This document shows, piece by piece, positions 24,321 to 32,984 of a DNA stretch of 64,000 bases (positions within the stretch are counted from its first letter, which is position 1; every line of letters begins with the position of its first letter). The notes below the pieces were generated by a model. That model was given only the letters and a program-made list of their open reading frames with translations. It was not told the DNA's origin and made no database searches. The translations under genes and the position numbers were made by a program. The stretch lies in contig NZ_OW485601.1 in NCBI RefSeq assembly GCF_937425535.1, positions 6,406,501 through 6,470,500 on the forward strand. Direction: 5' to 3'. The DNA comes from Rhodovastum atsumiense. GTDB lineage: Bacteria; Pseudomonadota; Alphaproteobacteria; Acetobacterales; Acetobacteraceae.

Positions 24321-25349
24321 TCAGTGCGGCGGCAGGCCGGTCGACAGCGCCTGCCAGACGCGCACCGCCTGCACCGTCGCCGCGACATCGTGCACCCGCA
24401 GGATCGAGGCCCCGCGTGCCAGCGCGAACAACGCCGCCGCCAGTGATCCGGGATCGCGCTGCTTCGGGGGAATGCCGCCGACGACCCCGCCGATGAAGGA
24501 TTTCCGCGACACCCCGACCAGAAGGCGGCAGCCAAGATTGAGCAGCAGCGGCAGGCGCCGCAGCGTCTCCAGGTTATGGCCGAGGTCCTTGGCAAAGCCG
24601 ATCCCGGGATCGAGCACGATCCGGGCGCGGGGAATGCCGGCCGCCTCCGCCGCGGCGACACGGGCGGCGAGTTCCCGCGTCACCGTCACCGCGACATCCT
24701 GGTACTGGGCAAGCGAGGCCATGGTGTCGGGGGTGCCGCGCATATGCATCAGCACCACGGGGGCGCCATGGCCGGCGACCACGGCAAGCGCTCGGGGATC
24801 GTGGGCCAGCGCCGAGACGTCGTTGATGATGGCGGCCCCGGCATCGAGCGCGGCCGCCATGGTGGATGCGTGGCGTGTGTCGACCGAAATCGGCACCCCG
24901 AGATCGCGCAGGCCGCGGATCACCGGCAGGATACGGGCCTGTTCCTGCTCCGGCGACACGGGGGCGGAGCCGGGCCGCGTGCTCTCGCCGCCGATGTCGA
25001 GGATGCCGGCCCCCGCTTCCACCATCTCCCGTCCCGCGGCGCAGGCGCGGCCGGGGTCGAAACGGTCGCCGCCATCGCTGAAACTGTCCGGGGTGACATT
25101 GACGATGCCCATGACCACCGGCACGGCACCAAACCCGGCCCAGTCGGGCGGGGTGGTGCCAAGCCGGGTGGCAAGGTCATGCCAGTCGGCGGGCAGGTCC
25201 GTGGCCGCCACGAGGCGCCTTGAATCGCCATCGATCAGGCGGGCCAGGGTGAAGGCACCGCCCCCCGCCAGCCTCAGCGCCCGGCCCTCGCCGATCGCCT
25301 GCCGGGCCGCCTCGCCCTCGAGCAGGCCGAGGGGCTCGATCAGGCGCAT
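24321..25349 (-). CDS. folP: dihydropteroate synthase FolP
   Basis: Joins p-aminobenzoate to dihydropterin pyrophosphate in folate synthesis. The TIM-barrel motifs are complete: GIVNVTPDSFSDGG, ILDIGGESTRPGS, SVDTRHAS, INDVSA, MHMRGTP, DPGIGFAKDLGHN and GVSRKSFI. The 342 residues include about 80 extra N-terminal residues, which many alphaproteobacterial FolP proteins also have. It lies 30 bp after a cytochrome c gene in a minus-strand run that begins with a pterin dehydratase. Confidence 0.95.
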   Translation of the reverse strand: MRLIEPLGLLEGEAARQAIGEGRALRLAGGGAFTLARLIDGDSRRLVAATDLPADWHDLATRLGTTPPDWAGFGAVPVVMGIVNVTPDSFSDGGDRFDPGRACAAGREMVEAGAGILDIGGESTRPGSAPVSPEQEQARILPVIRGLRDLGVPISVDTRHASTMAAALDAGAAIINDVSALAHDPRALAVVAGHGAPVVLMHMRGTPDTMASLAQYQDVAVTVTRELAARVAAAEAAGIPRARIVLDPGIGFAKDLGHNLETLRRLPLLLNLGCRLLVGVSRKSFIGGVVGGIPPKQRDPGSLAAALFALARGASILRVHDVAATVQAVRVWQALSTGLPPH

Positions 25350-25379
25350 CGGTCGTGCCGCCCGGCGGCACCCGGCCGA

Positions 25380-25766
25380 CTACTTCCTGTTTCCGTCCGG
25401 ACCGTATTGCTCCAGGAAGGCAATGATATTCTTGCGCTTCGTCTCATCCTTGATTCCCGGGAAGATCATTTTCGTGCGGGGAACCACGGTTTGCGGCGAA
25501 GTGAGGTACTTGTCCAGTTCCTCGGGCGTCCAGGTCAGGCCGGAATTGCGGTTGGCCTCGGAATAGCTGAAGCCCGGAATCGTGCCGGCCTTGCGGCCGA
25601 CCACGCCGTTCAGCACCGGGCCGACGGCGTTCTTCGCGGTCGGGCCGATCTGGTGACAGGAGCGGCAGACCACGAAATCCTTCTCCCCGGCCGCCGCATC
25701 CTGGGCACGGGCAGCCATGGCGGACGCGACCATCAACAGGGTCGCCAGAAGACCGATGCGAATCAC
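25380..25766 (-). CDS. class I cytochrome c (c2-like), exported
   Basis: 128-residue periplasmic electron carrier. A signal peptide (LLATLLMVASAMAARA) ends near residue 21. The haem site is CRSCH (Cys34, Cys37, His38) and a likely Met ligand lies in RTKMIFPG. The GTG at 25766 is preferred because GGGAGG lies four bases upstream and it gives a proper signal peptide; earlier in-frame codons add a non-conserved tail. The downstream partner is unknown. The nearby PQQ alcohol dehydrogenase region suggests a possible role in passing electrons from it, but that is inference. Confidence 0.9.
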   Translation of the reverse strand: MIRIGLLATLLMVASAMAARAQDAAAGEKDFVVCRSCHQIGPTAKNAVGPVLNGVVGRKAGTIPGFSYSEANRNSGLTWTPEELDKYLTSPQTVVPRTKMIFPGIKDETKRKNIIAFLEQYGPDGNRK

Positions 25767-25849
25767 GCAACCTCCCTTGTGGCCCTCTGCGGGGCACATC
25801 ATCGCTTGCTGCAAACGCCATGCGTTTCAGCATCCGCCACCGTGACCTG

Positions 25850-26095
25850 TCAAAGCGTCGCCCCGGCAGGACGCCTCGAGAGATCCGTGCTCCGTCCCTC
25901 GTGATCGGGCCAGTCGCAATGCCAGCGCACCACCCGCCAGCCGGGGTGAGCCCCCGACCATTGCGCCAGGAAGGCCGGTGCCTGCATCGTACAGGATCGC
26001 AACGAGGCGGTGGATTGCAGCAGGACGTGATGTTCCCGGCAGATTCCGGGATCGGTCAGCAGGCAGGCGAGCAGGATCAGGTCGACAAGGTCCAT
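25850..26095 (-). CDS. small conserved-type protein of unknown function
   Basis: 81 residues, starting 11 bp after the pterin dehydratase gene. The sequence has a short hydrophobic start (MDLVDLILLACLL), three spaced cysteines (GICREH, SLRSCTM, RWHCDW) and a tryptophan-rich middle (QWSGAHPGWRVVRW). It resembles small alphaproteobacterial proteins of about 70-80 residues that I remember only as hypothetical. The compact composition and operon position favour a real gene. Confidence 0.6.
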   Translation of the reverse strand: MDLVDLILLACLLTDPGICREHHVLLQSTASLRSCTMQAPAFLAQWSGAHPGWRVVRWHCDWPDHEGRSTDLSRRPAGATL

Positions 26096-26106
26096 GACGG
26101 CAGGCG

Positions 26107-26490
26107 TCAGTCATCGTACGTGATATAGGCGAACCGCTCGTCGCCCTCCGGCGTGCCCTCCAGGGCACCCCCCGCCCGGGCGGGCTGCCACTGGATCACC
26201 TCCTCGATCTTCGCCGCGAGTTCGAGGTCCTTGTCGGTAATGCCCTTGGCCGTGTGGGTCATCAGCCTGACCTCGACGGTTGCATAGGACACGGCAAGGT
26301 CGGGATGATGCCACGCCGCCTCGGCGAGATGGCCGATGGTGTTGACAACCATCAGCGTGGCCTTCCAGGATGCCGTCCGATAAGCACGGCAGATATGGCC
26401 TTGCTCGAACCGCCAGTGCGGCAGGCGTTCGCGCAGAAGTTGCTGTAGTTCGGCGTCCTTGTACACGCGCTCCTTAGGGCGATCCGCCAT
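26107..26490 (-). CDS. 4a-hydroxytetrahydrobiopterin dehydratase (PCD family)
   Basis: 127-residue pterin-4a-carbinolamine dehydratase-like protein. The active-site region HLAEAAWHHPDL, the VEVRLMTHTAKGITDKDLELA strand-helix and the conserved WKATL segment are visible. GGAGGGATGG precedes the ATG. No phenylalanine hydroxylase is in the window, so its substrate here is unclear. Such genes often lie beside PQQ-alcohol-dehydrogenase regions or pterin genes, and both are adjacent here. Confidence 0.9.
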   Translation of the reverse strand: MADRPKERVYKDAELQQLLRERLPHWRFEQGHICRAYRTASWKATLMVVNTIGHLAEAAWHHPDLAVSYATVEVRLMTHTAKGITDKDLELAAKIEEVIQWQPARAGGALEGTPEGDERFAYITYDD

Positions 26491-26645
26491 CCATCCCTCC
26501 TGTTCTTATCCCGCCCCGTGATCCCGGCCAGGTGGGGCGGTGACGGTTGCGGCGTCATGCGGGCTCGGATGACTATGCTGCGCGCGATGCGCAATGGACA
26601 AGCGCGATGGATCCCGCACCCTGCCCTGGCAGCCACGACCATTCG

Positions 26646-26958
26646 TCACCGCGGCGCCGACCAGTCGCCGGCAAGCAGACGGTTGCGCAGCAGGAAGCGC
26701 AGTCCCCGCGCCCAGGACTCGTTGGTGTTGCCGCGGATATCGACGATCGCGCAGTTGTGCATCCATGCGGATCAGTCGCTCCCTTTCCTCCGGCCGCGGG
26801 CCATGGATTTCCCCTTCCAGGCTGGTGTCGACGAACTCGACGTCGAACACTGCGGTCCGCAACGGCTTCGCCTGTGCCTGCAAAGACGTCAGCGTCGTGA
26901 TGACGCCGGGCAGGGCCAGCCATCGTTCACCGGATTTTCCCTCCCCTGCCCTGTCCAT
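26646..26958 (-). pseudogene. decayed exported protein with internal deletion and frame change
   Basis: From 26958 one frame gives a signal-peptide-like start (RWLALPGVITTLTSLQAQA) and then TAVFDVEFVDTSLEGEIHG, PRPEERERLIRMDAQLRD. Around 26745 the coding sense passes to another frame, which reads VDIRGNTNESWARGLRFLLR, NRLL and stops at 26646. Both halves look like the start and end of one exported family (DUF2380/DUF3280-like, from memory) found beside PQQ alcohol dehydrogenase clusters, with the middle missing. No single frame covers both. It is divergent from the gene at 27020. Confidence 0.6.
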
Positions 26959-27019
26959 CACGCTCCCTTTGGTCCTGCGGCCCTTGAACGCGGCCGGATG
27001 GCTGTTCATCCTGGTCTCA

Positions 27020-28234
27020 ATGAAACGTCCAGACCGCACCGCCGACAACGTCATCGGCAGACGGACCGCCATCACCGGAATGGCGTTGATGGGATTCGTG
27101 GCCGCACCGGCCCGGGCCGAGGCGGTGATCCACATCGGCTATCTCCGCTGGACGGAGCCGCGGCTGGCCATCTCCCTGCTCGATCGACCGGCCGCCGACG
27201 ATGGGCTGGCCGGGGCACGACTGGCACTGGCCGACAACAACAGCACCGGAAGCTTCATCGGCCAACGCTACGAGTGGCAGACCATCCCGGTGCGCGCCGG
27301 TGACGACGTCGTTGGTGCGCTGAACCGGCTGGCCGATGACGGCATCGGACTGGTGCTGACCGATGCCCCGGCGCCCACCATCCTGCAGCTTGCCCCCGTG
27401 GCATCGCAGCGGGGAATCACCCTGTTCAACATCGCCGCGCCGGACGACGCCCTGCGCGAAGAGAACTGCAGTGCCGCGGTGATCCATGTGGCCCCGTCGC
27501 GCAGCATGCTGGCCGACGCGCTGGCGCAGTACCTGGTCTGGAAGAAATGGTCGCGCTGGGTGCTGGCGGCGGGATCGCATCCGGACGATGCGCTGCTGGC
27601 CGATGCCTATCGCCGTGCAGCGCAGCGCTTCGGTGCGCGCATCGTCAAGGAGATCATCTACAAGGATACCGGAGGCTCCCGGCAGACCGACACGGGCCTG
27701 TTGCAGACGCAGCAGCAGATGCCGGTCTTCACCCAGGGCCTGCCGGAGTACGATGTCCTGGTCGCCGCCGACGAGAACGAGGTGTTCGCCGGCTATCTGC
27801 CCTACCGCACCTGGGACCCGCGACCGGTGGCGGGATCGGCCGGGTTGCGCCCGGTGACCTGGGATGCATCGAGCGAATCCTGGGGCGGCACGCAGGTGCA
27901 GGATCGCTTTCGGCGCATGTTCCACCGTGGCATGACTCCGCTCGACATGCAGGCCTGGACCGCCATGCGCCTGATCGGCGAGGCCGCGAGCCGCGGCGGC
28001 GCGGAACCGCAGAAGCTGATCGGCCAGTTGCGGTCGCCGGATTTCGGCGTGGGCGCCCACAAGGGGCAGAAGCTGACACTGCGCGCCTGGAACGGGCAGT
28101 TGCGGCAGCCAATCCTGCTGTCCGACGGCCGTAACGTCGTGTCCGTCTCGCCGCAACCCGGCTTCCTGCATCAGGTGAATGAACTCGACACGCTTGGTGT
28201 CGATCGACCGGAAACACGGTGCAAATTGCCATGA
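27020..28234 (+). CDS. PQQ-cluster-associated ABC substrate-binding-like protein
   Basis: 404 residues with an exported start (GRRTAITGMALMGFVAAPARA; the twin arginine could be a Tat signal). A type-1 periplasmic-binding fold follows, related to branched-chain amino acid receptors (IHIGYLRWTEPRLA, GARLALADNN, FNIAAPDDALREENC). It matches the receptor-like family that accompanies PQQ-dependent alcohol dehydrogenase systems. The ATG at 27020 is chosen because conservation and the signal peptide begin there, although its ribosome site is weak. It overlaps the next gene as ATGA, giving a tight run of five genes. The ligand is unknown. Confidence 0.82.
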   Translation: MKRPDRTADNVIGRRTAITGMALMGFVAAPARAEAVIHIGYLRWTEPRLAISLLDRPAADDGLAGARLALADNNSTGSFIGQRYEWQTIPVRAGDDVVGALNRLADDGIGLVLTDAPAPTILQLAPVASQRGITLFNIAAPDDALREENCSAAVIHVAPSRSMLADALAQYLVWKKWSRWVLAAGSHPDDALLADAYRRAAQRFGARIVKEIIYKDTGGSRQTDTGLLQTQQQMPVFTQGLPEYDVLVAADENEVFAGYLPYRTWDPRPVAGSAGLRPVTWDASSESWGGTQVQDRFRRMFHRGMTPLDMQAWTAMRLIGEAASRGGAEPQKLIGQLRSPDFGVGAHKGQKLTLRAWNGQLRQPILLSDGRNVVSVSPQPGFLHQVNELDTLGVDRPETRCKLP

Positions 28235-29208
28235 TTCGAAAGGCGCTACGAACCGCCGTGCTGCTTCTGGCCACGACGCTGCCCGCCTTGCCGGCCAGGG
28301 CCTTCATTGCCTATGTCAGCAACGAACGCGACAATACCATCAGCGTCGTCGACCTCGACCAGATGAAGACGGTGAAGACCGTTCCGGTCGGCCAGCGCCC
28401 CCGCGGCATCACCATGACACCCGATGGTCGCGAGATCCTGCTGTGCGCCAGCGACGACGACATCATCCAGATCATCGACCCGAAGACATTGGCGATCACA
28501 GGCACGTTGCCATCCGGCCCCGATCCGGAGACCTTCGTGCTGCATGTCTCCGGCAACCCGCTGTTCGTCTCCAACGAGAACGACAACATGGTGACGATCA
28601 TCGACGTCGCCAAGCGCCAGATGCTGGCGCAGATATCGACGGGCGTGGAACCGGAGGGCATGGAAGTGAGCCCGGACGGCCGCACCATCGTCAACACCTC
28701 CGAGACGACCAACATGGCGCATTTCTTCGATGTCGCCAGTCAGCGGATGGTGGCCAGCGTGCTGGTCGATGCCAGGCCACGCATCGCCCAGTACCGGCAT
28801 GACGGGCGGGAGGTCTGGGTGTCCGCGGAACTCGGCGGCACCGTGAGCGTGATCGATCCGACCCGGCACGCGGTGACTCACAGGATCGCCTTCACGGTAC
28901 CGGGGCTGCGGGCGGAAGCGATCCAGCCGGTGGGCCTCCGCTTCGCCCCGGATGATTCGCTGGCCTTCGTCGCGCTTGGACCGGCGAACCGTGTCGCCGT
29001 GGTGGATACCGGAAGCTACGAGGTGAAGAAGTACCTGCTGGTGGGGCAACGTGTCTGGCAGATGGCCTTCACGCCGGATGGGAAATACCTCCTCACCACG
29101 AACGGCCTGTCCAACGACATCTCCGTCATCGATGTCGGGGCCTTGAGGGTCGTGAAGTCGATCCCGGTCGGGCGCCTGCCCTGGGGAGTGGTCGTCGCGC
29201 CGCAATGA
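28231..29208 (+). CDS. exported YVTN-type beta-propeller protein of the PQQ cluster
   Basis: 325 residues: a signal peptide (VLLLATTLPALPARAF) followed by about seven 40-residue repeats of the type VSNERDNTISVVDLDQ, VVDTGSYEVKKYLLVGQ and VIDVGALRVVKSIPVG. This is the periplasmic beta-propeller family associated with PQQ-dependent catabolism. The ATG at 28231 overlaps the previous stop (ATGA); a GTG at 28219 is also possible. Its function is not known, but scaffolding or sensing in the periplasm is plausible. Confidence 0.85.
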   Translation: MIRKALRTAVLLLATTLPALPARAFIAYVSNERDNTISVVDLDQMKTVKTVPVGQRPRGITMTPDGREILLCASDDDIIQIIDPKTLAITGTLPSGPDPETFVLHVSGNPLFVSNENDNMVTIIDVAKRQMLAQISTGVEPEGMEVSPDGRTIVNTSETTNMAHFFDVASQRMVASVLVDARPRIAQYRHDGREVWVSAELGGTVSVIDPTRHAVTHRIAFTVPGLRAEAIQPVGLRFAPDDSLAFVALGPANRVAVVDTGSYEVKKYLLVGQRVWQMAFTPDGKYLLTTNGLSNDISVIDVGALRVVKSIPVGRLPWGVVVAPQ

Positions 29209-29954
29209 CCCCGCCAGGCCCACCGGCGCTCATGGTCGAGAAGGTGAGCCATAGCTATGGCTCCCGTCCGGCGTTGCGGGACGTGACGCTGACGGTGCCG
29301 CAATCGCGCTTCACCGCGCTGCTCGGGCTGAACGGCGCCGGCAAGACCACGCTATTCTCCCTGGTGACACGGCTGTTCCACACCAGGCAGGGCAGCATCC
29401 AGGTGCTCGGCCACCCGGTGGCGCGCGAACCGGGCGAGGCGCTGCGCCGGCTGGGCGTGGTGTTCCAGGCACGCACGCTCGACCTCGACCTTTCGGTCAT
29501 GGACAACCTGCTCTATCACGCGGCGCTGCATGGCATCGGCGGGCGCGAGGCGCGGGCACGGGCCGAGGCGGTGCTGCGGGATGTGGAGCTGCTTGTCCGG
29601 GCGCGGGACCGGGCGCGGCTGTTGTCGGGGGGGCAGATGCGGCGCGTGGAAATCGCACGGGCCCTGCTGCACGCGCCGCGCCTGCTGGTGCTGGACGAGC
29701 CGACGGTCGGCCTCGATGTCGCCTCCCGCAGGAGCATCCTGCGACACGTCCGCGATCTGGTGCAAAACCGGGGGGTCGCCGTGTTGTGGGCGACCCATCT
29801 GCTGGACGAGATCGACCCGGGCGATGCCGTGGTGGTACTGCACCGGGGACGGGTCGTGGCGGCGGGCGAGGCCGGGGAGGTCGCCGCGGGAGCGACGGAC
29901 CTGCGCGAGGCGTTCATGCGCCTGACCTGCGACGGGCAGGACGATGCGCCATGA
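29205..29954 (+). CDS. ABC transporter ATP-binding protein (PQQ-cluster type)
   Basis: 249-residue ATPase with Walker A GLNGAGKTTLFSL, Q-loop region RLGVVFQARTLDLDLS, signature LLSGGQMRRVEIARALL, Walker B LLVLDEPTVGLD and switch histidine in LWATHLLDEI. It forms a transporter with the following permease. The substrate is not known; homologues accompany PQQ-linked alcohol oxidation. It has four-base overlaps with both neighbours. Confidence 0.93.
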   Translation: MTPPGPPALMVEKVSHSYGSRPALRDVTLTVPQSRFTALLGLNGAGKTTLFSLVTRLFHTRQGSIQVLGHPVAREPGEALRRLGVVFQARTLDLDLSVMDNLLYHAALHGIGGREARARAEAVLRDVELLVRARDRARLLSGGQMRRVEIARALLHAPRLLVLDEPTVGLDVASRRSILRHVRDLVQNRGVAVLWATHLLDEIDPGDAVVVLHRGRVVAAGEAGEVAAGATDLREAFMRLTCDGQDDAP

Positions 29955-30793
29955 CCTCCCATGAACACATCCCCCCGCGTGGCTTCCGCACTGGCCAGTA
30001 CATGATCTGCCTGCGCGGCATCATCTGGCGGGAGGCGCTGCGCTTCCTGCAGCAGCGGGGGCGCTTCGTCTCGGCACTGGTGCGGCCACTGGTATGGCTG
30101 TTCATCTTTGCCGCCGGATTCCGACAGATCCTCGGCGTGTCCATTATCCCGCCGTACCAGACCTATGTGCTGTACGAGGTCTACGTCACCCCCGGGCTGA
30201 TCGCGATGATCCAGCTCTTCAATGGCATGCAGTCCTCGCTGTCGATGGTCTATGACCGGGAGATGGGCCATATGCGCATGCTGCTGGTGAGCCCGTTTCC
30301 ACGCTGGTTCCTGCTGAGCGGCAGGTTGCTGGCCAGCACCGTGGTGTCGATCCTGCAGGCCTATGTCTTCCTGGCCATCGCCTGGGCCTGGGAGATCGAG
30401 CCGCCCCTGCCCGGCTATATCACGGTCCTGCCGGCCCTGGCTCTGTCCGGGGTCATGCTCGGGGCGATGGGCATGCTGTTGTCCTCGATGATCCGGCAGC
30501 TCGAGAACTTCGCAGGGGTCATGAACTTCGTCATCTTCCCGATGTTCTTCGCCTCCTCGGCGCTCTATCCGCTCTGGCTGGTGCAGCAATCGAGCCCGGT
30601 GGTGCACCTGATCTGCCGGATCAATCCCTTCACCTATGCGGTCGAATTGATTCGCTTCGCCCTGTACGTGGAAGTGGACTGGCTGTCGCTGGCGGTCGTG
30701 ATGGGAATAACCGTCGTATTCACCACCGGCGCCATCCTGGCCTATGACCCCGCGCGCGGGCTGATCGCACGCCGCAGCGGAGGCGATGCATGA
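29951..30793 (+). CDS. ABC-2 type permease (PQQ-cluster type)
   Basis: 280 residues with about six membrane segments, e.g. VRPLVWLFIFAAGF, ITVLPALALSGVMLGAMGM and VVMGITVVFTTGAILAY, plus the ABC-2 family pattern (SIIPPYQTYVLYEVYVTPGL, SSALYPLWLV, NPFTYAVELIRFALY). ABC-2 permeases usually export, so the pair may move a compound or lipid outward rather than import alcohol. The ATG at 29951 overlaps the ATPase stop. Confidence 0.92.
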   Translation: MTSHEHIPPRGFRTGQYMICLRGIIWREALRFLQQRGRFVSALVRPLVWLFIFAAGFRQILGVSIIPPYQTYVLYEVYVTPGLIAMIQLFNGMQSSLSMVYDREMGHMRMLLVSPFPRWFLLSGRLLASTVVSILQAYVFLAIAWAWEIEPPLPGYITVLPALALSGVMLGAMGMLLSSMIRQLENFAGVMNFVIFPMFFASSALYPLWLVQQSSPVVHLICRINPFTYAVELIRFALYVEVDWLSLAVVMGITVVFTTGAILAYDPARGLIARRSGGDA

Positions 30794-31452
30794 GCGGATG
30801 GCTTCGCAGCTTCGTGACCGTGGCCGCCGTGCTGGCCGCCACTGGCGCAACCCCGGCTGCCCCCCCAAGGACACAGGATCCCGATTGGCCCTGCCAGCAG
30901 ATCAAGGTGCCGGAGATGTCGCTTGCCGCGATGTGGGCTGGGCCATCCCCCGCCCCGGAAGCGGCCGGATGGCAGGCGGACGCCACCGTGGCGGAAACCG
31001 TGCGCCGGCTGGCGGAGCGACGCCTGCCGCTGGACCAGGCGAAGGCAGATATCCAGGATTTCGCCCTCCGAGCCGGCGCTCAGCGGCGGCAACAACTACT
31101 TTCGTTGCTGGTCGGGCTGTTCGAGGTGATGAACCAGCAGCGTGACAGTGTCCTGAGCGGACTGGAACGCTTCGGTCGACGACAAAAAGCCCTCGCCGTG
31201 GAGTTGCGGGAAGCGGTGGAGAAGCTGCACGGAAGTCCTGCGGGGCCTGCTGGTGAAGCTGGCGCGATTGATCCCTTGCGGCAACAGGTGGAGTGGCAGG
31301 CACGGGTTTTCGATCAACGCCGGCAAATGCTGGCCTCGGTTTGCGACGTACCTGGCCGGATCGAACAGCGGCTGTTCGCACTGACCCGTCTGCTGCAGGA
31401 TGCGCTCGACCATCCCGCGACAGAGGCTGCCCCCTCCGGAAAGATGCCCTGA
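30790..31452 (+). CDS. exported helical protein of unknown function
   Basis: 220 residues with a signal peptide (SFVTVAAVLAATGATPAAP), then DPDWPCQQIKVPEMSLAAMW and a largely helical remainder with a possible coiled coil (residues about 95-145, LFEVMNQQRDSVLSGLERF). The motif with PCQQ and AMWAGP recalls small proteins found in PQQ/ABC clusters. It is last in the ATGA-coupled chain 27020-31452. No enzyme motif is seen. Confidence 0.75.
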   Translation: MSGWLRSFVTVAAVLAATGATPAAPPRTQDPDWPCQQIKVPEMSLAAMWAGPSPAPEAAGWQADATVAETVRRLAERRLPLDQAKADIQDFALRAGAQRRQQLLSLLVGLFEVMNQQRDSVLSGLERFGRRQKALAVELREAVEKLHGSPAGPAGEAGAIDPLRQQVEWQARVFDQRRQMLASVCDVPGRIEQRLFALTRLLQDALDHPATEAAPSGKMP

Positions 31453-31477
31453 CCCGCGAACCGACGGCGTGACGGCA

Positions 31478-31780
31478 TCAACGAGGGCTCGGTCCGCCCT
31501 CGGTTCCCGGTTTCGCCCCGATCCCCTTGGCATCGGGCTGGCTGGTGTTGGCAACGCCTTGCTGACCGTCTGTCCGGGTTGACGGCCCTGATTTGTTATC
31601 GGGCGTGCCCTGCACGCTGGCAGTGCCCTGCCCGGTGCTGTTTCCCGCCGCCGCCGAAGGATTGCCGGACGCCGGTCCGGAGGTCACGCCCTGGCCGGGG
31701 CTTTCAGCACGGGCGCCAGCAACCGGCAAAACCAGCATCATGACAGCCACGAAAACCGGACTGCATCGCCTGCCCTTCAC
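31478..31780 (-). CDS. small exported low-complexity protein
   Basis: 100 residues from a GTG at 31780 preceded by GGGGGG. A good signal peptide (SPVFVAVMMLVLPVAGARA) is followed by a disordered Gly/Ser/Thr/Asn/Gln-rich tail (e.g. NSTGQGTASVQGTPDNKSG). An upstream TTG at 31813 is also in frame. It converges on the gene ending at 31452. There is no recognised family. The signal peptide argues for a real gene, but low complexity makes this tentative. Confidence 0.45.
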   Translation of the reverse strand: MKGRRCSPVFVAVMMLVLPVAGARAESPGQGVTSGPASGNPSAAAGNSTGQGTASVQGTPDNKSGPSTRTDGQQGVANTSQPDAKGIGAKPGTEGGPSPR

Positions 31781-32168
31781 TATCGGCTGCCCCCCTTCCG
31801 CAGCAGAATTCAAGATTCCGCCGACATTTCGGAAAGAACGTCGGGCCGATGCGCATGGTTGCCGATGGAAGGTCAGGTCGTCCGGTCACCCGCCTCCGGC
31901 ACCACCGCACCGGCGCACCCCGAGCGACCGGCCCCGGTATTGGCACGCATTGGCGTCTCAAGCGCGAAGCCATTCGCGCCGTCGAGCGTATGCCGTCGAT
32001 TTTCTTCCATCCTTCCTGTCCGTCCCATCTGCTCTGTTGTGGACGTACGGCGCACCAGTGCGGGGCCGGTATGCGGATGGCACACTCCGCTTGAGCGAAG
32101 GATTGAGAAGGGGCCGGATCAGCCCGCACGGTAGCCTGTCCTCCCCTGTCCATGCGAAGGAGACCGCG
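31781..32168. other. non-coding gap before the small exported protein
   Basis: About 390 bp between divergent genes at 31780 and 32169. Several short overlapping frames are present but none has consistent codon bias. I see no clear promoter hexamers. The only recognisable signal is AAGGAGA just before the ATG at 32169. Confidence 0.4.
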
Positions 32169-32519
32169 ATGCGAAGGCTGCTGCTGGCGGCTGTGCTTGT
32201 CCTGGTGCCGCCGACGCTCTTGCGGGCGGACCGACCCGATGCTCCCACCGACTACTCCACGGCCACGCGTGCGGAATACGTCTTCACCTGCATGGCCGTG
32301 AACGGTGGCACCAGGGACGCTCTGCAGCGCTGCGCCTGCGCCATCGATGTCATCGCCTCGCTGCTGCCGCGTGACCGCTACGAGGCGGCCGAGACGGTGC
32401 TGCGGATGCGCCGGGATGTGGGTGGCTACCTCGCCCAGCAGTTTCGTACGGGCATCAGCAATGACATCGTGCGCGATCTGGACGAGGCCCAGGCGGAAGC
32501 CGAGGTACGCTGCTTCTGA
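32169..32519 (+). CDS. small exported cysteine-containing protein near pqq
   Basis: 116 residues with a signal peptide (LLLAAVLVLVPPTLLRA) and four or more cysteines in the mature part (YVFTCMAVNGG, LQRCACAIDVIAS, EVRCF at the end). These probably form disulphides in the periplasm. AAGGAGA lies upstream of the ATG. It resembles small proteins that accompany PQQ-alcohol-dehydrogenase genes, but the function is unknown. Confidence 0.7.
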   Translation: MRRLLLAAVLVLVPPTLLRADRPDAPTDYSTATRAEYVFTCMAVNGGTRDALQRCACAIDVIASLLPRDRYEAAETVLRMRRDVGGYLAQQFRTGISNDIVRDLDEAQAEAEVRCF

Positions 32520-32984
32520 ACAAATCCTCGCGGCCGGACCTCAGGTGCCGGCAGGCTCAATCGGCCATTCCCCGCTGAACAACCGGGCTTCGCTATCCGC
32601 GACTTCGCCCGGAACATCCGCGCACCGTTACGCCAAAAGAAGAAGCGCCGCTGCGAATTCCCGGCGATCGGGACCCGGCTGCACCGACGCCTGTGCGGCG
32701 GCCCGCGGCAGTGCCGAAGATGTGATGATGATGGATCCCGGCGCCGCGCATGCCGCGCAGCGTGACATCAATGCCGGCGCGTCTGCTGCGACCGCGGAAA
32801 CACGATATCCGAGACACCACCCGCCATGGGGAAGAACAGAAACTGGTCCTTCTTCCCGCGTTCAGTCAGCTTCTGGACGGGATCATCCGGCACTGCTACG
32901 CTTTCGCACGCGCAGGCGTTCCGCAACCAGCATGCGTCAACACCGTCCATAACAACAGGCCAAAAGGCAGAGGAGACCTCCATC
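32520..32984. other. non-coding leader before pqqA
   Basis: About 465 bp with no convincing gene; short frames run through it without codon bias. One continues in frame into pqqA from 32826, but the PqqA family begins at 32985. The end carries AGGAG before the pqqA ATG. A promoter for the pqq operon must lie here, though I cannot point to it. Confidence 0.45.

Noticed and set aside
26518-27303. 261-residue plus-strand frame before the substrate-binding gene
   Set aside because: It overlaps the conserved start of the gene at 27020 in another frame and has no recognisable domain; the minus strand of its first part carries the decayed exported-protein gene.
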